DNA of 64,000 bases from Odiellus spinosus (lineage: Eukaryota > Arthropoda > Arachnida > Opiliones > Phalangiidae). A program made the translations under genes and the position numbers. The DNA is taken from assembly GCA_963920705.1 (NCBI GenBank), contig OY987234.1, positions 682,001 to 746,000 on the forward strand. The letters are read 5' to 3'. Each line of letters begins with the position of its first letter. The stretch's first letter is position 1. This document shows positions 1 to 11,939 of this stretch, piece after piece. Below the pieces are notes generated by a model, which was given only the letters and a program-made list of their open reading frames with translations, searched no databases and was not told the DNA's origin.

Positions 1-13
1 TCCAAAAATTTCC

Positions 14-128
14 CAAGTGTAGATATTCAAATTTCCCAAGTATAGATCCGCAAATTTCCCAAGTGTAGATCCACAAATTTCCCAAGTGTAGATCCACAAA
101 TTTCCCAAGTGTAGATCCACAAATTTCC
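14..128. repeat. Five-monomer header cassette (GATATTC, TATAG/CCGC, three T monomers)
   Basis: Five consecutive monomers form a recognisable string: one with GATATTC (14-36), one with AAGTATAG and CCGC (37-59), then three GTGTAG monomers. The GATATTC monomer recurs about 59 times by my count, usually with the same followers, for example near 5,058, 5,587, 6,116, 7,013, 7,795, 8,324, 13,039, 18,032, 24,472, 30,270, 36,090, 42,491, 49,627 and 59,061. It marks the start of many higher-order blocks. It is absent right of 59.1 kb except for a degenerate relative near 61,480, where GATCCTC is followed by AAGTATAG and CCGAAAA. Confidence 0.9.
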
Positions 129-151
129 CAAGTGCAGATCCACAAATTTCC
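129..151. repeat. Canonical monomer, C form
   Basis: This is the first monomer without private substitutions: CAAGTG at its start, CAGATCC in the middle and CACAAATTTCC at its end. Positions below are numbered from that first C. The commonest alternative replaces C7 by T (GTGTAG), for example at 60-82, 83-105 and 106-128. Other recurrent variants are G4 to A (CAAATG), A3 to T (CATGTG), G9 to T, C or A (GCATAT, GCACAT, GCAAAT), C15 to A (CCAAAAATTT) and CC to AA at 22-23 (TTTAAC). Confidence 0.97.
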
Positions 152-174
152 CAAGTGCAGATCCAAAAATTTAA
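152..174. repeat. TTTAAC marker monomer
   Basis: This monomer has CCAAAAATTT and ends AA instead of CC, giving TTTAACAAGTG across the boundary with the next unit. It usually lies two units after the three T monomers of the header and recurs about 40 times up to about 59,210, for example near 7,162, 9,370, 11,187, 15,212, 21,217, 28,278, 34,100, 41,303, 47,404 and 55,530. On the minus strand it places TAA in one frame, which is why many open frames stop at it. Confidence 0.88.
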
Positions 175-914
175 CAAGTGCAGATCCACAAATTTCCCAA
201 GTGCATATCCACAAATTTCCCACGTGCAGATCCACAAATTTCCCAAGTGCAGATCCACAAATTTCCCAAGTGCAGATCCACAAATTTTCCAAGTGCAGAT
301 CCACAAATTTCCCAAGTGCAGATCCACAAATTTCCCAAGTGCAGATCCAAAATTTTCCCAAGTGCAGATCCACAAAGTTCCCAAGTGCAGATCCGCAAAT
401 TTCCCAAGTGTAGATCCACAAATTTCCCAAGTGTAGATCCACAAATTTCCCAAGTGTAGATCCACAAATTTCCCAAGTGCAGATCCACAAATTTCCCAAG
501 TGCAGATCCAAAAATTTAACAAGTGCAGATCCACAAATTTCCCAAGTGCATATCCACAAATTTCCCACGTGCAGATCCACAAATTTCCCAAGTGCAGATC
601 CACAAATTTCCCAAGTGCAGATCCACAAATTTTCCAAGTGCAGATCCACAAATTTCCCAAGTGCAGATCCACAAATTTCCCAAGTGCAGATCCAAAATTT
701 TCCCAAGTGCAGATCCACAAAGTTCCCAAGTGCAGATCCACAAATTTCCCAAGTGCACATCCACAAATTTCCCAAGTGCAGATAATCAAATTTCCCAAGT
801 GTAGATCCACAAATTTCCCAAGTGTAGATCCACAAATTTCCCAAGTGTAGATCCACAAATTTCCCAAGTGCAGATCCACAAATTTCCCAAGTGAAGATCC
901 ACAAATTTCCCAAG

Positions 915-1466
915 TGCAGATCCACAAATTTCCCAAGTGCAGATCCACAAATTTCCCAAGTGTAGATCCACAAATTTCCCAAGTGCAGATAATCAAATTT
1001 CCCAAGTGTAGATCCACAAATTTCCCAAGTGCAGATCCACAAATTTCCCAAGTGCAGATCCACAAATTTCCCAAGTGCACATCCACAAATTTCCCAAGTG
1101 CAGATAATCAAATTTCCCAAGTGTAGATCCACAAATTTCCCAAGTGTAGATCCACAAATTTCCCAAGTGTAGATCCACAAATTTCCCAAATGCAGATCCA
1201 CAAATTTCCCAAGTGCAGATCCACAAATTTCCCAAGTGTAGATCCACAAATTTCCCAAGTGCAGATAATCAAATTTCCCAAGTGTAGATCCACAAATTTC
1301 CCAAGTGCAGATCCACAAATTTCCCAAGTGCAGATCCACAAATTTCCCAAGTGCACATCCACAAATTTCCCAAGTGCAGATAATCAAATTTCCCAAGTGT
1401 AGATCCACAAATTTCCCAAGTGTAGATCCACAAATTTCCCAAGTGTAGATCCACAAATTTCCCAAA
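915..1466. repeat. 276-bp tandem duplication (12 monomers)
   Basis: The run from about 915-1,190 repeats at 1,191-1,466. The GATAATC monomers near 988 and 1,103 recur near 1,264 and 1,379, with the same T, C and GCACAT neighbours. The copies differ upstream at CAAGTG versus CAAATG, and downstream where the second copy has GATACAC. Confidence 0.88.
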
Positions 1467-1470
1467 TGCA

Positions 1471-1746
1471 GATACACAAATTTCCCAAGTGCAGATCCAA
1501 AAATTTCCCAAGTGTATATCCACAAATTTCCCAAGTGCAGATCCACAAATTTCCCAAATGCAGATCCACAAATTTCCCAAGTGCAGATCCACAAATTTCC
1601 CAAGTGCAGATACACAAATTTCCCAAGTGCAGATCCAAAAATTTCCCAAGTGTATATCCACAAATTTCCCAAGTGCAGATCCACAAATTTCCCAAGTGCA
1701 GATCCACAAATTTCCCAAGTGTAGATCCACAAATTTCCCAAGTGCA
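1471..1746. repeat. 138-bp tandem duplication (6 monomers)
   Basis: The string GATACAC, CCAAAAATTT, GTATATCC and following C monomers occurs at 1,471 and again at 1,609, six units apart. The same variant string is part of larger core blocks, for example after 15,720, 29,830 and 33,440. Confidence 0.85.
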
Positions 1747-2659
1747 GATCCACAAATTTCCCAAGTGTAGATCCACAAATTTCCCAAGTGTAGATCCACA
1801 AATTTCCCATGTGCAGATCCACAAATTTCCCAAGTGTAGATCCACAAATTTCAGAACTGTAGATCCACAAATTTCCCAAATGTAGATCCACAAATTTCCC
1901 AAGTGTAGATCCACAAATTTCCCAAGTGCAGATCCACAAATTTCCCAAGTGTAGATCCACAAATTTCCCAAGTGCAGATCCACAAATTTCCCAAGTGCAG
2001 ATTTACAAATTTCCCAAGTGCAGATCCACAATTTTCCAAAGTGGAGATCCACAAAGTTCCCAAGTGTAGATCCACAAATTTCCCAAGTGCAGATCCACAA
2101 ATTTTCCAAGTGCAGATCCACAAATTTCCCAAGTGCAGATCCACAAATTTCCCAAGTGCAGATCCACAATTTTCCCAAGTGCAGATCCTCAAAGTTCCCA
2201 AGTGCAGATCCACAAATTTCCCAAGTGTAGATCCACAAATTTCCCAAGTGTAGATCCACAAATTTCCCATGTGCAGATCCACAAATTTCCCAAGTGTAGA
2301 TCCACAAATTTCAGAACTGTAGATCCACAAATTTCCCAAATGTAGATCCACAAATTTCCCAAGTGTAGATCCACAAATTTCCCAAGTGCAGATCCACAAA
2401 TTTCCCAAGTGTAGATCCACAAATTTCCCAAGTGCAGATCCACAAATTTCCCAAGTGCAGATTTACAAATTTCCCAAGTGCAGATCCACAATTTTCCAAA
2501 GTGGAGATCCACAAAGTTCCCAAGTGTAGATCCACAAATTTCCCAAGTGCAGATCCACAAATTTTCCAAGTGCAGATCCACAAATTTCCCAAGTGCAGAT
2601 CCACAAATTTCCCAAGTGCAGATCCACAATTTTCCCAAGTGCAGATCCTCAAAGTTCCC
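1740..2659. repeat. 460-bp tandem duplication (20 monomers)
   Basis: About 1,740-2,199 and 2,200-2,659 match at offset 460. Shared private variants include TTTCAGAACTG (1,851 and 2,311), GATTTAC (2,001 and 2,461), a CAATTTTCCAAAGTGGAG stretch and GATCCTCAAAGTT. The copies diverge after the last of these, CAGATC versus CACATC. Confidence 0.92.
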
Positions 2660-2865
2660 AAGTGCACATCCACAAATTTCCCAAGTGCAGATAATCAAAT
2701 TTCCCAAGTGTAGATCCACAAATTTCCCAAGTGTAGATCCACAAATTTCCCAAGTGTAGATCCACAAATTTCCCAAATGCAGATCCACAAATTTCCCAAA
2801 TGCAGATCCACAAATTTCCCAAGTGTAGATCCACAAATTTCCCAAGTGTAGATCCACAAATTTCC

Positions 2866-2887
2866 CAAGTGTAGATCCACAAATTTC
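2866..2887. repeat. 22-bp monomer, one C lost from CCC
   Basis: Between 2,881 and 2,890 the sequence reads AAATTTCCAA rather than AAATTTCCCAA, a one-base deletion. It shifts the register by -1 and is the only indel monomer in the first 15.8 kb. I saw no other copy, so it was not amplified. Confidence 0.9.
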
Positions 2888-3652
2888 CAAGTGCAGATCC
2901 ACAAATTTCCCAAGTGAAGATCCACAAATTTCCCAAGTGTAGATCCACAAATTTCCCAAATGTAGATCCACAAATTTCCCATGTGCAGATCCACAAATTT
3001 CCCAAGTGTATATCCACAAATTTCCCAAGTGTAGATCCACAAATTTCCCAAATGTAGATCCACAGATTTCCCAAGTGTAGATCCACAAATTTCCCAAGTG
3101 CAGATCCACAGATTTCCCAAGTGTAGATCCACAAATTTCCCAAGTGTAGATCCACAAATTTCCCAAATGTAGATCCACAAATTTCCCAAGTGCAGATCCA
3201 CAAATTTCCCAAGTGCAGATCCAAAAATTTCCCAAGTGCAGATCCACAAATTTCCCAAGTGCAGATCCACAAATTTCCCAAGTGTAGATCCAAAAATTTC
3301 CCAAGTGCAGATCCACAAATTTCCCAAGTGCATATCCACAAATTTCCCAAGTGCAGATCCACAAATTTCCCAAGTGCAGATCCACAAATTTCCCAAGTGT
3401 AGATCCAAAAATTACCCAAGTGCAGATCCACAAATTTCCCAAGTGCAGATCCACAATTTTCCCAAGTGCAGATCCACAAAGTTCCCAAGTGCAGATCCAC
3501 AAATTTCCCAAGTGCAGATAATCAAATTTCCCAAGTGTAGATCCACAAATTTCCCAAGTGTAGATCCACAAATTTCCCAAGTGTAGATCCCCAAATTTCC
3601 CAAATGCAGATCCACAAATTTCCCAAATGCAGATCCACAAATTTCCCAAGTG

Positions 3653-6600
3653 CAGATCCACAAATTTCCCAAGTGCAGATACACAAATTTCCCAAGTGTA
3701 GATCCACAAATTTCCCAAGTGTAGATCCACAAATTTCCCAAGTGTAGATCCACAAATTTCCCAAGTGCAGATCCACAAATTTCCCAAGTGAAGATCCACA
3801 AATTTCCCAAGTGCAGATCCACAAATTTCCCAAGTGCAGATCCACAAATTTCCCAAGTGTAGATCCACAAATTTCCCAAGTGCAGATCAACAAATTTCCC
3901 AAGTGTAGATCCACAAATTTCCCAAGTGTAGATCCACAAATTTCCCAAATGTAGATCCACAAATTTCCCATGTGCAGATCCACAAATTTCCCAAGTGTAT
4001 ATCCACAAATTTCCCAAGTGTAGATCCACAAATTTCTCAAATGTAGATCCACTAATTTCCCAAGTGTAGATCCACAAATTTCCCAAGTGCAGATCCACAG
4101 ATTTCCCAAGTGTAGATCCACAAATTTCCCAAGTGTAGATCCACAAATTTCCCAAATGTAGATCCACAAATTTCCCAAGTGCAGATCCAAAAATTTCCCA
4201 AGTGCAGATCCACAAATTTCCCAAGTGCAGATCCACAAATTTCCCAAGTGTAGATCCAAAAATTTCCCAAGTGCAGATCCACAAATTTCCCAAGTGTAGA
4301 TCCAAAAATTTCCCAAGTGCAGATCCACAAATTTCCCAAGTGCAGATCCACAAATTTCCCAAGTGCAGATCCACAAATTTCCCAAATGTAGATCCACAAA
4401 TTTCCCATGTGCAGATCCACAAATTTCCCAAGTGTATATCCACAAATTTCCCAAGTGTAGATCCACAAATTTCCCAAATGTAGATCCACAAATTTCCCAA
4501 GTGTAGATCCACAAATTTCCCAAGTGCAGATCCACAGATTTCCCAAGTGTAGATCCACAGATTTCCCAAGTGTAGATCCACAAATTTCCCAAGTGTAGAT
4601 CCACAAATTTCCCAAACGTAGTTCCACAAATTTCCCAAGTGCAGATCCACAAATTTCCCAAGTGCAGATCCAAAAATTTCCCAAGTGCAGATCCACAAAT
4701 TTCCCAAGTGCAGATCCACAAATTTCCCAAGTGTAGATCCAAAAATTTCCCAAGTGCAGATCCACAAATTTCCCAAGTGCATATCCACAAATTTCCCAAG
4801 TGAAAATCCACAAATTTCCCAAGTGCAGATCCACAAATTTCCCAAGTGTAGATCCAAAAATTTCCCAAGTGCAGATCCACAAATTTCCCAAGTGCATATC
4901 CACAAATTTCCCAAGTGCAGATCCACAAATTTCCCAAGTGTAGATCCACAAATTTCCCAAGTGTAGATCCACAAATTTCCCAAATGTAGATCCACAAATT
5001 TCCCATGTGCAGATCCACAAATTTCCCAAGTGCAGATCCAAAAATTTCCCAAGTGCAGATATTCAAATTTCCCAAGTATAGATCCGCAAATTTCCCAAGT
5101 ATAGATCCGCAAATTTCCCAAGTGTAGATCCACAAATTTCCCAAGTGTAGATCCACAAATTTCCCAAGTGTAGATCCACAAATTTCCCAAGTGCAGATCC
5201 ACAAATTTCCCAAGTGCAGATCCAAAAATTTCCCAAGTGCAGATCCACAAATTTCCCAAGTGCAGATCCACAAATTTCCCAAGTGTAGATCCAAAACTTT
5301 CCCAAGTGCAGATCCACAAATTTCCCAAGTGCATATCCACAAATTTCCCAAGTGCAGATCCACAAATTTCCCAAGTGCAGATCCACAAATTTCCCAAGTG
5401 TAGATCCAAAAATTTCCCAAGTGCAGATCCACAAATTTCCCAAGTGTAGATCCACAAATTTCCCAAGTGTAGATCCACAAATTTCCCAAATGTAGATCCA
5501 CAAATTTCCCATGTGCAGATCCACAAATTTCCCAAGTGCAGATCCACAAATTTCCAAAGTGCAGATCCAAAAATTTTCCAAGTGCAGATATTCAAATTTC
5601 CCAAGTATAGATCCGCAAATTTCCCAAGTGTAGATCCACAAATTTCCCAAGTGTAGATCCACAAATTTCCCAAGTGTAGATCCACAAATTTCCCAAGTGC
5701 AGATCCACAAATTTCCCAAGTGCAGATCCAAAAATTTCCCAAGTGCAGATCCACAAATTTCCCAAGTGCAGATCCGCAAATTTCCCAAGTGTAGATCCAA
5801 AAATTTCCCAAGTGCAGATCCACAAATTTCCCAAGTGCATATCCACAAATTTCCCAAGTGCAGATCCACAAATTTCCCAAGTGCAGATCCACAAATTTCC
5901 CAAGTGTAGATCCAAAAATTTCCCAAGTGCATATCCACAAATTTCCCAAGTGCAGATCCACAAATTTCCCAAGTGTAGATATACAAATTTCCCAAGTGTA
6001 GATCCACAAATTTCCCAAATGTAGATCCACAAATTTCCCATGTGCAGATCCACAAATTTCCCAAGTGCAGATCCACAAATTTCCCAAGTGCAGATCCAAA
6101 AATTTCCCAAGTGCAGATATTCAAATTTCCCAAGTATAGATCCGCAAATTTCCCAAGTGTAGATCCACAAATTTCCCAAGTGTAGATCCACAAATTTCCC
6201 AAGTGTAGATCCACAAATTTCCCAAGTGCAGATCCACAAATTTCCCAAGTGCAGATCCACAAATTTCCCAAGTGCAGATCCACAAATTTTCCAAGTGCAG
6301 ATCCACAAATTTCCCAAGTGCAGATCCACAAATTTCCCAAGTGCAGATCCAAAATTTTCCCAAGTGCAGATCCACAAAGTTCCCATGTGCAGATCCATAA
6401 ATTTCCCAAGTGCACATCCACAAATTTCCCAAGTGCAGATAATCAAATTTCCCAAGTGTAGATCCACAAATTTCCCAAGTGTAGATCCACAAATTTCCCA
6501 AATGCAGATCCACAAATTTTCCAAGTGTAGATCCACAAATTTCCCAAGTGCAGATCCACAGATTTCCCAAGTGTAGATCCACAAATTTCCCAAGTGTAGA

Positions 6601-6664
6601 TCCACAAATTTCCCAAATGTAGATCCACAAATTTCCCAAGTGCAGATCCACAAATTTCCCAAGT
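3653..6664. repeat. 3.0-kb dispersed duplicate, copy A (partner 11,634-14,645)
   Basis: This segment matches 11,634-14,645 at a constant offset of 7,981 bp (347 monomers). It includes GATACAC at 3,678 and 11,659, GTGAAGATCC at 3,790 and 11,771, the unusual TTTCTCAAATG and CCACTAATTT near 4,040, and the GTGAAAATCC monomer near 4,800. A few substitutions separate the copies, for example AGTTCC at 4,620 versus AGATCC in the partner. The partner carries three extra monomers just after the matched region. Confidence 0.88.
5058..6115. repeat. 529-bp higher-order unit (23 monomers), two tandem copies
   Basis: Successive GATATTC monomers are exactly 529 bp apart at 5,058, 5,587 and 6,116. The same spacing recurs at 7,795-8,324, 13,039-13,568-14,097, 18,032-18,561-19,090, 19,504-20,033, 22,103-22,632, 23,943-24,472-25,001, 26,128-26,657-27,186 and 30,270-30,799. 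That makes 14 intervals, all left of 31 kb. Each unit runs from the header through CCAAAAATTT and GCATAT monomers to CAAATG and CATGTG monomers. Confidence 0.88.
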
Positions 6665-9600
6665 GTAGATCCAAAAATTTGCCAAGTGCAGATCCACAAA
6701 TTTCCCAAGTGCATATCCACAAATTTCCCAAGTGCAGATCCACAAATTTCCCAAGTGCAGATCCACAAATTTCCCAAGTGTAGATCCAAAAATTTCCCAA
6801 GTGCAGATCCACAAATTTCCCAAGTGCATATCCACAAATTTCCCAAGTGCAGATCCACAAATTTCCCAAGTGTAGATCCACAAATTTCCCAAGTGTAGAT
6901 CCACAAATTTCCCAAATGTAGATCCACAAATTTCCCATGTGCAGATCCACAAATTTCCCAAGTGCAGATCCACAAATTTCCCAAGTGCAGATCCAAAAAT
7001 TTCCCAAGTGCAGATATTCAAATTTCCCAAGTATAGATCCGCAAATTTCCCAAGTGTAGATCCACAAATTTCCCAAGTGTAGATCCACAAATTTCCCAAG
7101 TGTAGATCCACAAATTTCCCAAGTGCAGATCCACAAATTTCCCAAGTGCAGATCCAAAAATTTAACAAGTGCAGATCCACAAATTTCCCAAGTGCATATC
7201 CACAAATTTCCCAAGTGCAGATCCACAAATTTCCCAAGTGCAGATCCACAAATTTCCCAAGTGCAGATCCACAAATTTTCCAAGTGCAGATCCACAAATT
7301 TCCCAAGTGAGGATCCACAAATTTCCCAAGTGCAGATCCAAAATTTTCCCAAGTGCAGATCCACAAAGTTCCCAAGTGCAGATCCACAAATTTCCCAAGT
7401 GCAGATCCACAAATTTCCCAAGTACAGATCCACAAATTTCCCAAGTGCAGATCCAAAATTTTCCCAAGTGCAGATCCACAAAGTTCCCAAGTGCAGATCC
7501 ACAAATTTCCCAAGTGTAGATCCACAAATTTCCCAAATGTAGATCCACAAATTTCCCAAGTGCAGATCCACAAATTTCCCAAGTGCAGATCCACAAATTT
7601 CCCAAGTGTAGATCCAAAAATTTCCCAAGTGCAGATCCACAAATTTCCCAAGTGTAGATCCACAAATTTCCCAAGTGTAGATCCACAAATTTCCCAAATG
7701 TAGATCCACAAATTTCCCATGTGCAGATCCACAAATTTCCCAAGTGCAGATCCACAAATTTCCAAAGTGCAGATCCAAAAATTTTCCAAGTGCAGATATT
7801 CAAATTTCCCAAGTATAGATCCGCAAATTTCCCAAGTGTAGATCCACAAATTTCCCAAGTGTAGATCCACAAATTTCCCAAGTGTAGATCCACAAATTTC
7901 CCAAGTGCAGATCCACAAATTTCCCAAGTGCAGATCCAAAAATTTCCCAAGTGCAGATCCACAAATTTCCCAAGTGCAGATCCGCAAATTTCCCAAGTGT
8001 AGATCCAAAAATTTCCCAAGTGCAGATCCACAAATTTCCCAAGTGCATATCCACAAATTTCCCAAGTGCAGATCCACAAATTTCCCAAGTGCAGATCCAC
8101 AAATTTCCCAAGTGTAGATCCAAAAATTTCCCAAGTGCATATCCACAAATTTCCCAAGTGCAGATCCACAAATTTCCCAAGTGTAGATATACAAATTTCC
8201 CAAGTGTAGATCCACAAATTTCCCAAATGTAGATCCACAAATTTCCCATGTGCAGATCCACAAATTTCCCAAGTGCAGATCCACAAATTTCCCAAGTGCA
8301 GATCCAAAAATTTCCCAAGTGCAGATATTCAAATTTCCCAAGTATAGATCCGCAAATTTCCCAAGTGTAGATCCACAAATTTCCCAAGTGTAGATCCACA
8401 AATTTCCCAAGTGTAGATCCACAAATTTCCCAAGTGCAGATCCACAAATTTCCCAAGTGCAGATCCACAAATTTCCCAAGTGCAGATCCACAAATTTTCC
8501 AAGTGCAGATCCACAAATTTCCCAAGTGCAGATCCACAAATTTCCCAAGTGCAGATCCAAAATTTTCCCAAGTGCAGATCCACAAAGTTCCCATGTGCAG
8601 ATCCATAAATTTCCCAAGTGCACATCCACAAATTTCCCAAGTGCAGATAATCAAATTTCCCAAGTGTAGATCCACAAATTTCCCAAGTGTAGATCCACAA
8701 ATTTCCCAAATGCAGATCCACAAATTTTCCAAGTGTAGATCCACAAATTTCCCAAGTGCAGATCCACAGATTTCCCAAGTGTAGATCCACAAATTTCCCA
8801 AGTGTAGATCCACAAATTTCCCAAATGTAGATCCACAAATTTCCCAAGTGCAGATCCACAAATTTCCCAAGTGTAGATCCAAAAATTTGCCAAGTGCAGA
8901 TCCACAAATTTCCCAAGTGCATATCCACAAATTTCCCAAGTGCAGATCCACAAATTTCCCAAGTGCAGATCCACAAATTTCCCAAGTGTAGATCCAAAAA
9001 TTTCCCAAGTGCAGATCCACAAATTTCCCAAGTGCATATCCACAAATTTCCCAAGTGCAGATCCACAAATTTCCCAAGTGTAGATCCACAAATTTCCCAA
9101 GTGTAGATCCACAAATTTCCCAAATGTAGATCCACAAATTTCCCATGTGCAGATCCACAAATTTCCCAAGTGCAGATCCACAAATTTCCCAAGTGCAGAT
9201 CCAAAAATTTCCCAAGTGCAGATATTCAAATTTCCCAAGTATAGATCCGCAAATTTCCCAAGTGTAGATCCACAAATTTCCCAAGTGTAGATCCACAAAT
9301 TTCCCAAGTGTAGATCCACAAATTTCCCAAGTGCAGATCCACAAATTTCCCAAGTGCAGATCCAAAAATTTAACAAGTGCAGATCCACAAATTTCCCAAG
9401 TGCATATCCACAAATTTCCCAAGTGCAGATCCACAAATTTCCCAAGTGCAGATCCACAAATTTCCCAAGTGCAGATCCACAAATTTTCCAAGTGCAGATC
9501 CACAAATTTCCCAAGTGAGGATCCACAAATTTCCCAAGTGCAGATCCAAAATTTTCCCAAGTGCAGATCCACAAAGTTCCCAAGTGCAGATCCACAAATT

Positions 9601-9726
9601 TCCCAAGTGCAGATCCACAAATTTCCCAAGTACAGATCCACAAATTTCCCAAGTGCAGATCCAAAATTTTCCCAAGTGCAGATCCACAAAGTTCCCAAGT
9701 GCAGATCCACAAATTTCCCAAGTGCA
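5341..9726. repeat. 2,208-bp tandem duplication (96 monomers)
   Basis: About 5,341-7,518 matches 7,549-9,726 at offset 2,208, including two GATATTC headers 529 bp apart, the TTTCCAAAG monomers, the TTTGCC monomer (6,679 and 8,887) and the GAGGATCC monomer (7,311 and 9,519). The copies part where the first has GTGTAG and the second GTGCACATCC. About one monomer at 7,519-7,548 belongs to neither matched stretch. Confidence 0.9.
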
Positions 9727-11939
9727 CATCCACAAATTTCCCAAGTGCAGATAATCAAATTTCCCAAGTATAGATCCACAAATTTCCCAAGTGTAGATCC
9801 ACAAATTTCCCAAGTGTATATCCACAAATTTCCCAAGTGCAGATACACAAATTTCCCAAGTGTAGATCCACAAATTTCCCAAGTGTAGATCCACAAATTT
9901 CCCAAGTGTAGATCCACAAATTTCCCAAGTGCAGATCCACAAATTTCCCAAGTGAAGATCCACAAATTTCCCAAGTGCAGATCCACAAATTTCCCAAGTG
10001 CAGATCCACAAATTTCCCAAGTGTAGATCCACAAATTTCCCAAGTGCAGATCCACAAATTTCCCAAGTGTAGATCCACAAATTTCCCAAGTGTAGATCCA
10101 CAAATTTCCCAAATGTAGATCCAAAAATTTCCCAAGTGCAGATATTCAAATTTCCCAAGTATAGATCCGCAAATTTCCCAAGTGTAGATCCACAAATTTC
10201 CCAAGTGTAGATCCACAAATTTCCCAAGTGTAGATCCACAAATTTCCCAAGTGCAGATCCACAAATTTCCCAAGTGCAGATCCACAAATTTCCCAAGTGC
10301 AGATCCACAAATTTTCCAAGTGCAGATCCACAAATTTCCCAAGTGCAGATCCACAAATTTCCCAAGTGCAGATCCAAAATTTTCCCAAGTGCAGATCCAC
10401 AAAGTTCCCATGTGCAGATCCATAAATTTCCCAAGTGCACATCCACAAATTTCCCAAGTGCAGATAATCAAATTTCCCAAGTGTAGATCCACAAATTTCC
10501 CAAGTGTAGATCCACAAATTTCCCAAATGCAGATCCACAAATTTTCCAAGTGTAGATCCACAAATTTCCCAAGTGCAGATCCACAGATTTCCCAAGTGTA
10601 GATCCACAAATTTCCCAAGTGTAGATCCACAAATTTCCCAAATGTAGATCCACAAATTTCCCAAGTGCAGATCCACAAATTTCCCAAGTGTAGATCCAAA
10701 AATTTGCCAAGTGCAGATCCACAAATTTCCCAAGTGCATATCCACAAATTTCCCAAGTGCAGATCCACAAATTTCCCAAGTGCAGATCCACAAATTTCCC
10801 AAGTGTAGATCCAAAAATTTCCCAAGTGCAGATCCACAAATTTCCCAAGTGCATATCCACAAATTTCCCAAGTGCAGATCCACAAATTTCCCAAGTGTAG
10901 ATCCACAAATTTCCCAAGTGTAGATCCACAAATTTCCCAAATGTAGATCCACAAATTTCCCATGTGCAGATCCACAAATTTCCCAAGTGCAGATCCACAA
11001 ATTTCCCAAGTGCAGATCCAAAAATTTCCCAAGTGCAGATATTCAAATTTCCCAAGTATAGATCCGCAAATTTCCCAAGTGTAGATCCACAAATTTCCCA
11101 AGTGTAGATCCACAAATTTCCCAAGTGTAGATCCACAAATTTCCCAAGTGCAGATCCACAAATTTCCCAAGTGCAGATCCAAAAATTTAACAAGTGCAGA
11201 TCCACAAATTTCCCAAGTGCATATCCACAAATTTCCCAAGTGCAGATCCACAAATTTCCCAAGTGCAGATCCACAAATTTCCCAAGTGCAGATCCACAAA
11301 TTTTCCAAGTGCAGATCCACAAATTTCCCAAGTGAGGATCCACAAATTTCCCAAGTGCAGATCCAAAATTTTCCCAAGTGCAGATCCACAAAGTTCCCAA
11401 GTGCAGATCCACAAATTTCCCAAGTGCAGATCCACAAATTTCCCAAGTACAGATCCACAAATTTCCCAAGTGCAGATCCAAAATTTTCCCAAGTGCAGAT
11501 CCACAAAGTTCCCAAGTGCAGATCCACAAATTTCCCAAGTGCACATCCACAAATTTCCCAAGTGCAGATAATCAAATTTCCCAAGTATAGATCCACAAAT
11601 TTCCCAAGTGTAGATCCACAAATTTCCCAAGTGTATATCCACAAATTTCCCAAGTGCAGATACACAAATTTCCCAAGTGTAGATCCACAAATTTCCCAAG
11701 TGTAGATCCACAAATTTCCCAAGTGTAGATCCACAAATTTCCCAAGTGCAGATCCACAAATTTCCCAAGTGAAGATCCACAAATTTCCCAAGTGCAGATC
11801 CACAAATTTCCCAAGTGCAGATCCACAAATTTCCCAAGTGTAGATCCACAAATTTCCCAAGTGCAGATCCACAAATTTCCCAAGTGTAGATCCACAAATT
11901 TCCCAAGTGTAGATCCACAAATTTCCCAAATGTAGATCC
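8306..11939. repeat. 1,817-bp tandem duplication (79 monomers)
   Basis: Positions 8,306-10,122 and 10,123-11,939 match at offset 1,817. Shared markers are GATATTC (8,324 and 10,141), TTTGCC, GAGGATCC (9,519 and 11,336), GATACAC (9,842 and 11,659) and GTGAAGATCC (9,954 and 11,771). The junction near 10,123 joins CAAATGTAGATC to CAAAAATTT, a combination that identifies the exchange point. Its left copy lies inside the second copy of the 2,208-bp duplication, so this event is the later of the two. Confidence 0.92.

Larger units (their letters stand above)
49..738. repeat. 345-bp tandem duplication (15 monomers)
   Basis: Positions 49-393 and 394-738 match at offset 345, including CCGC, three T monomers, TTTAAC, GCATAT, CACGTG (221-226 and 566-571), AATTTTCC, CCAAAATTTT and CAAAGTT. 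At the junction near 394 a GCAGATC half is joined to a CCGC half, so the monomer there is hybrid, as expected from unequal exchange. After about 738 the second copy continues into GCACAT and GATAATC. Confidence 0.9.
1..3652. repeat. Left domain: short local duplications
   Basis: This stretch holds several short tandem duplications side by side (345, 276, 138 and 460 bp) instead of the 0.5-3.7-kb periods seen further right. It contains many GATAATC monomers (near 783, 988, 1,103, 1,264, 1,379, 2,691 and 3,518) and only one GATATTC header, at 14. About 2,660-3,652 is a mixture of C, T, CAAATG and CCAAAAATTT monomers with no duplication that I could delimit. Confidence 0.75.

Noticed and set aside
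221..226. CACGTG (E-box/G-box) here and at 566-571
   Set aside because: It arises from one substitution copied by the 345-bp duplication, with no gene nearby and no evidence of a regulatory role.
1515..1521. TATA-like GTATATCC and AAGTATAG monomers as promoters
   Set aside because: They are single-base variants of the monomer recurring many times without any other promoter element or downstream gene.
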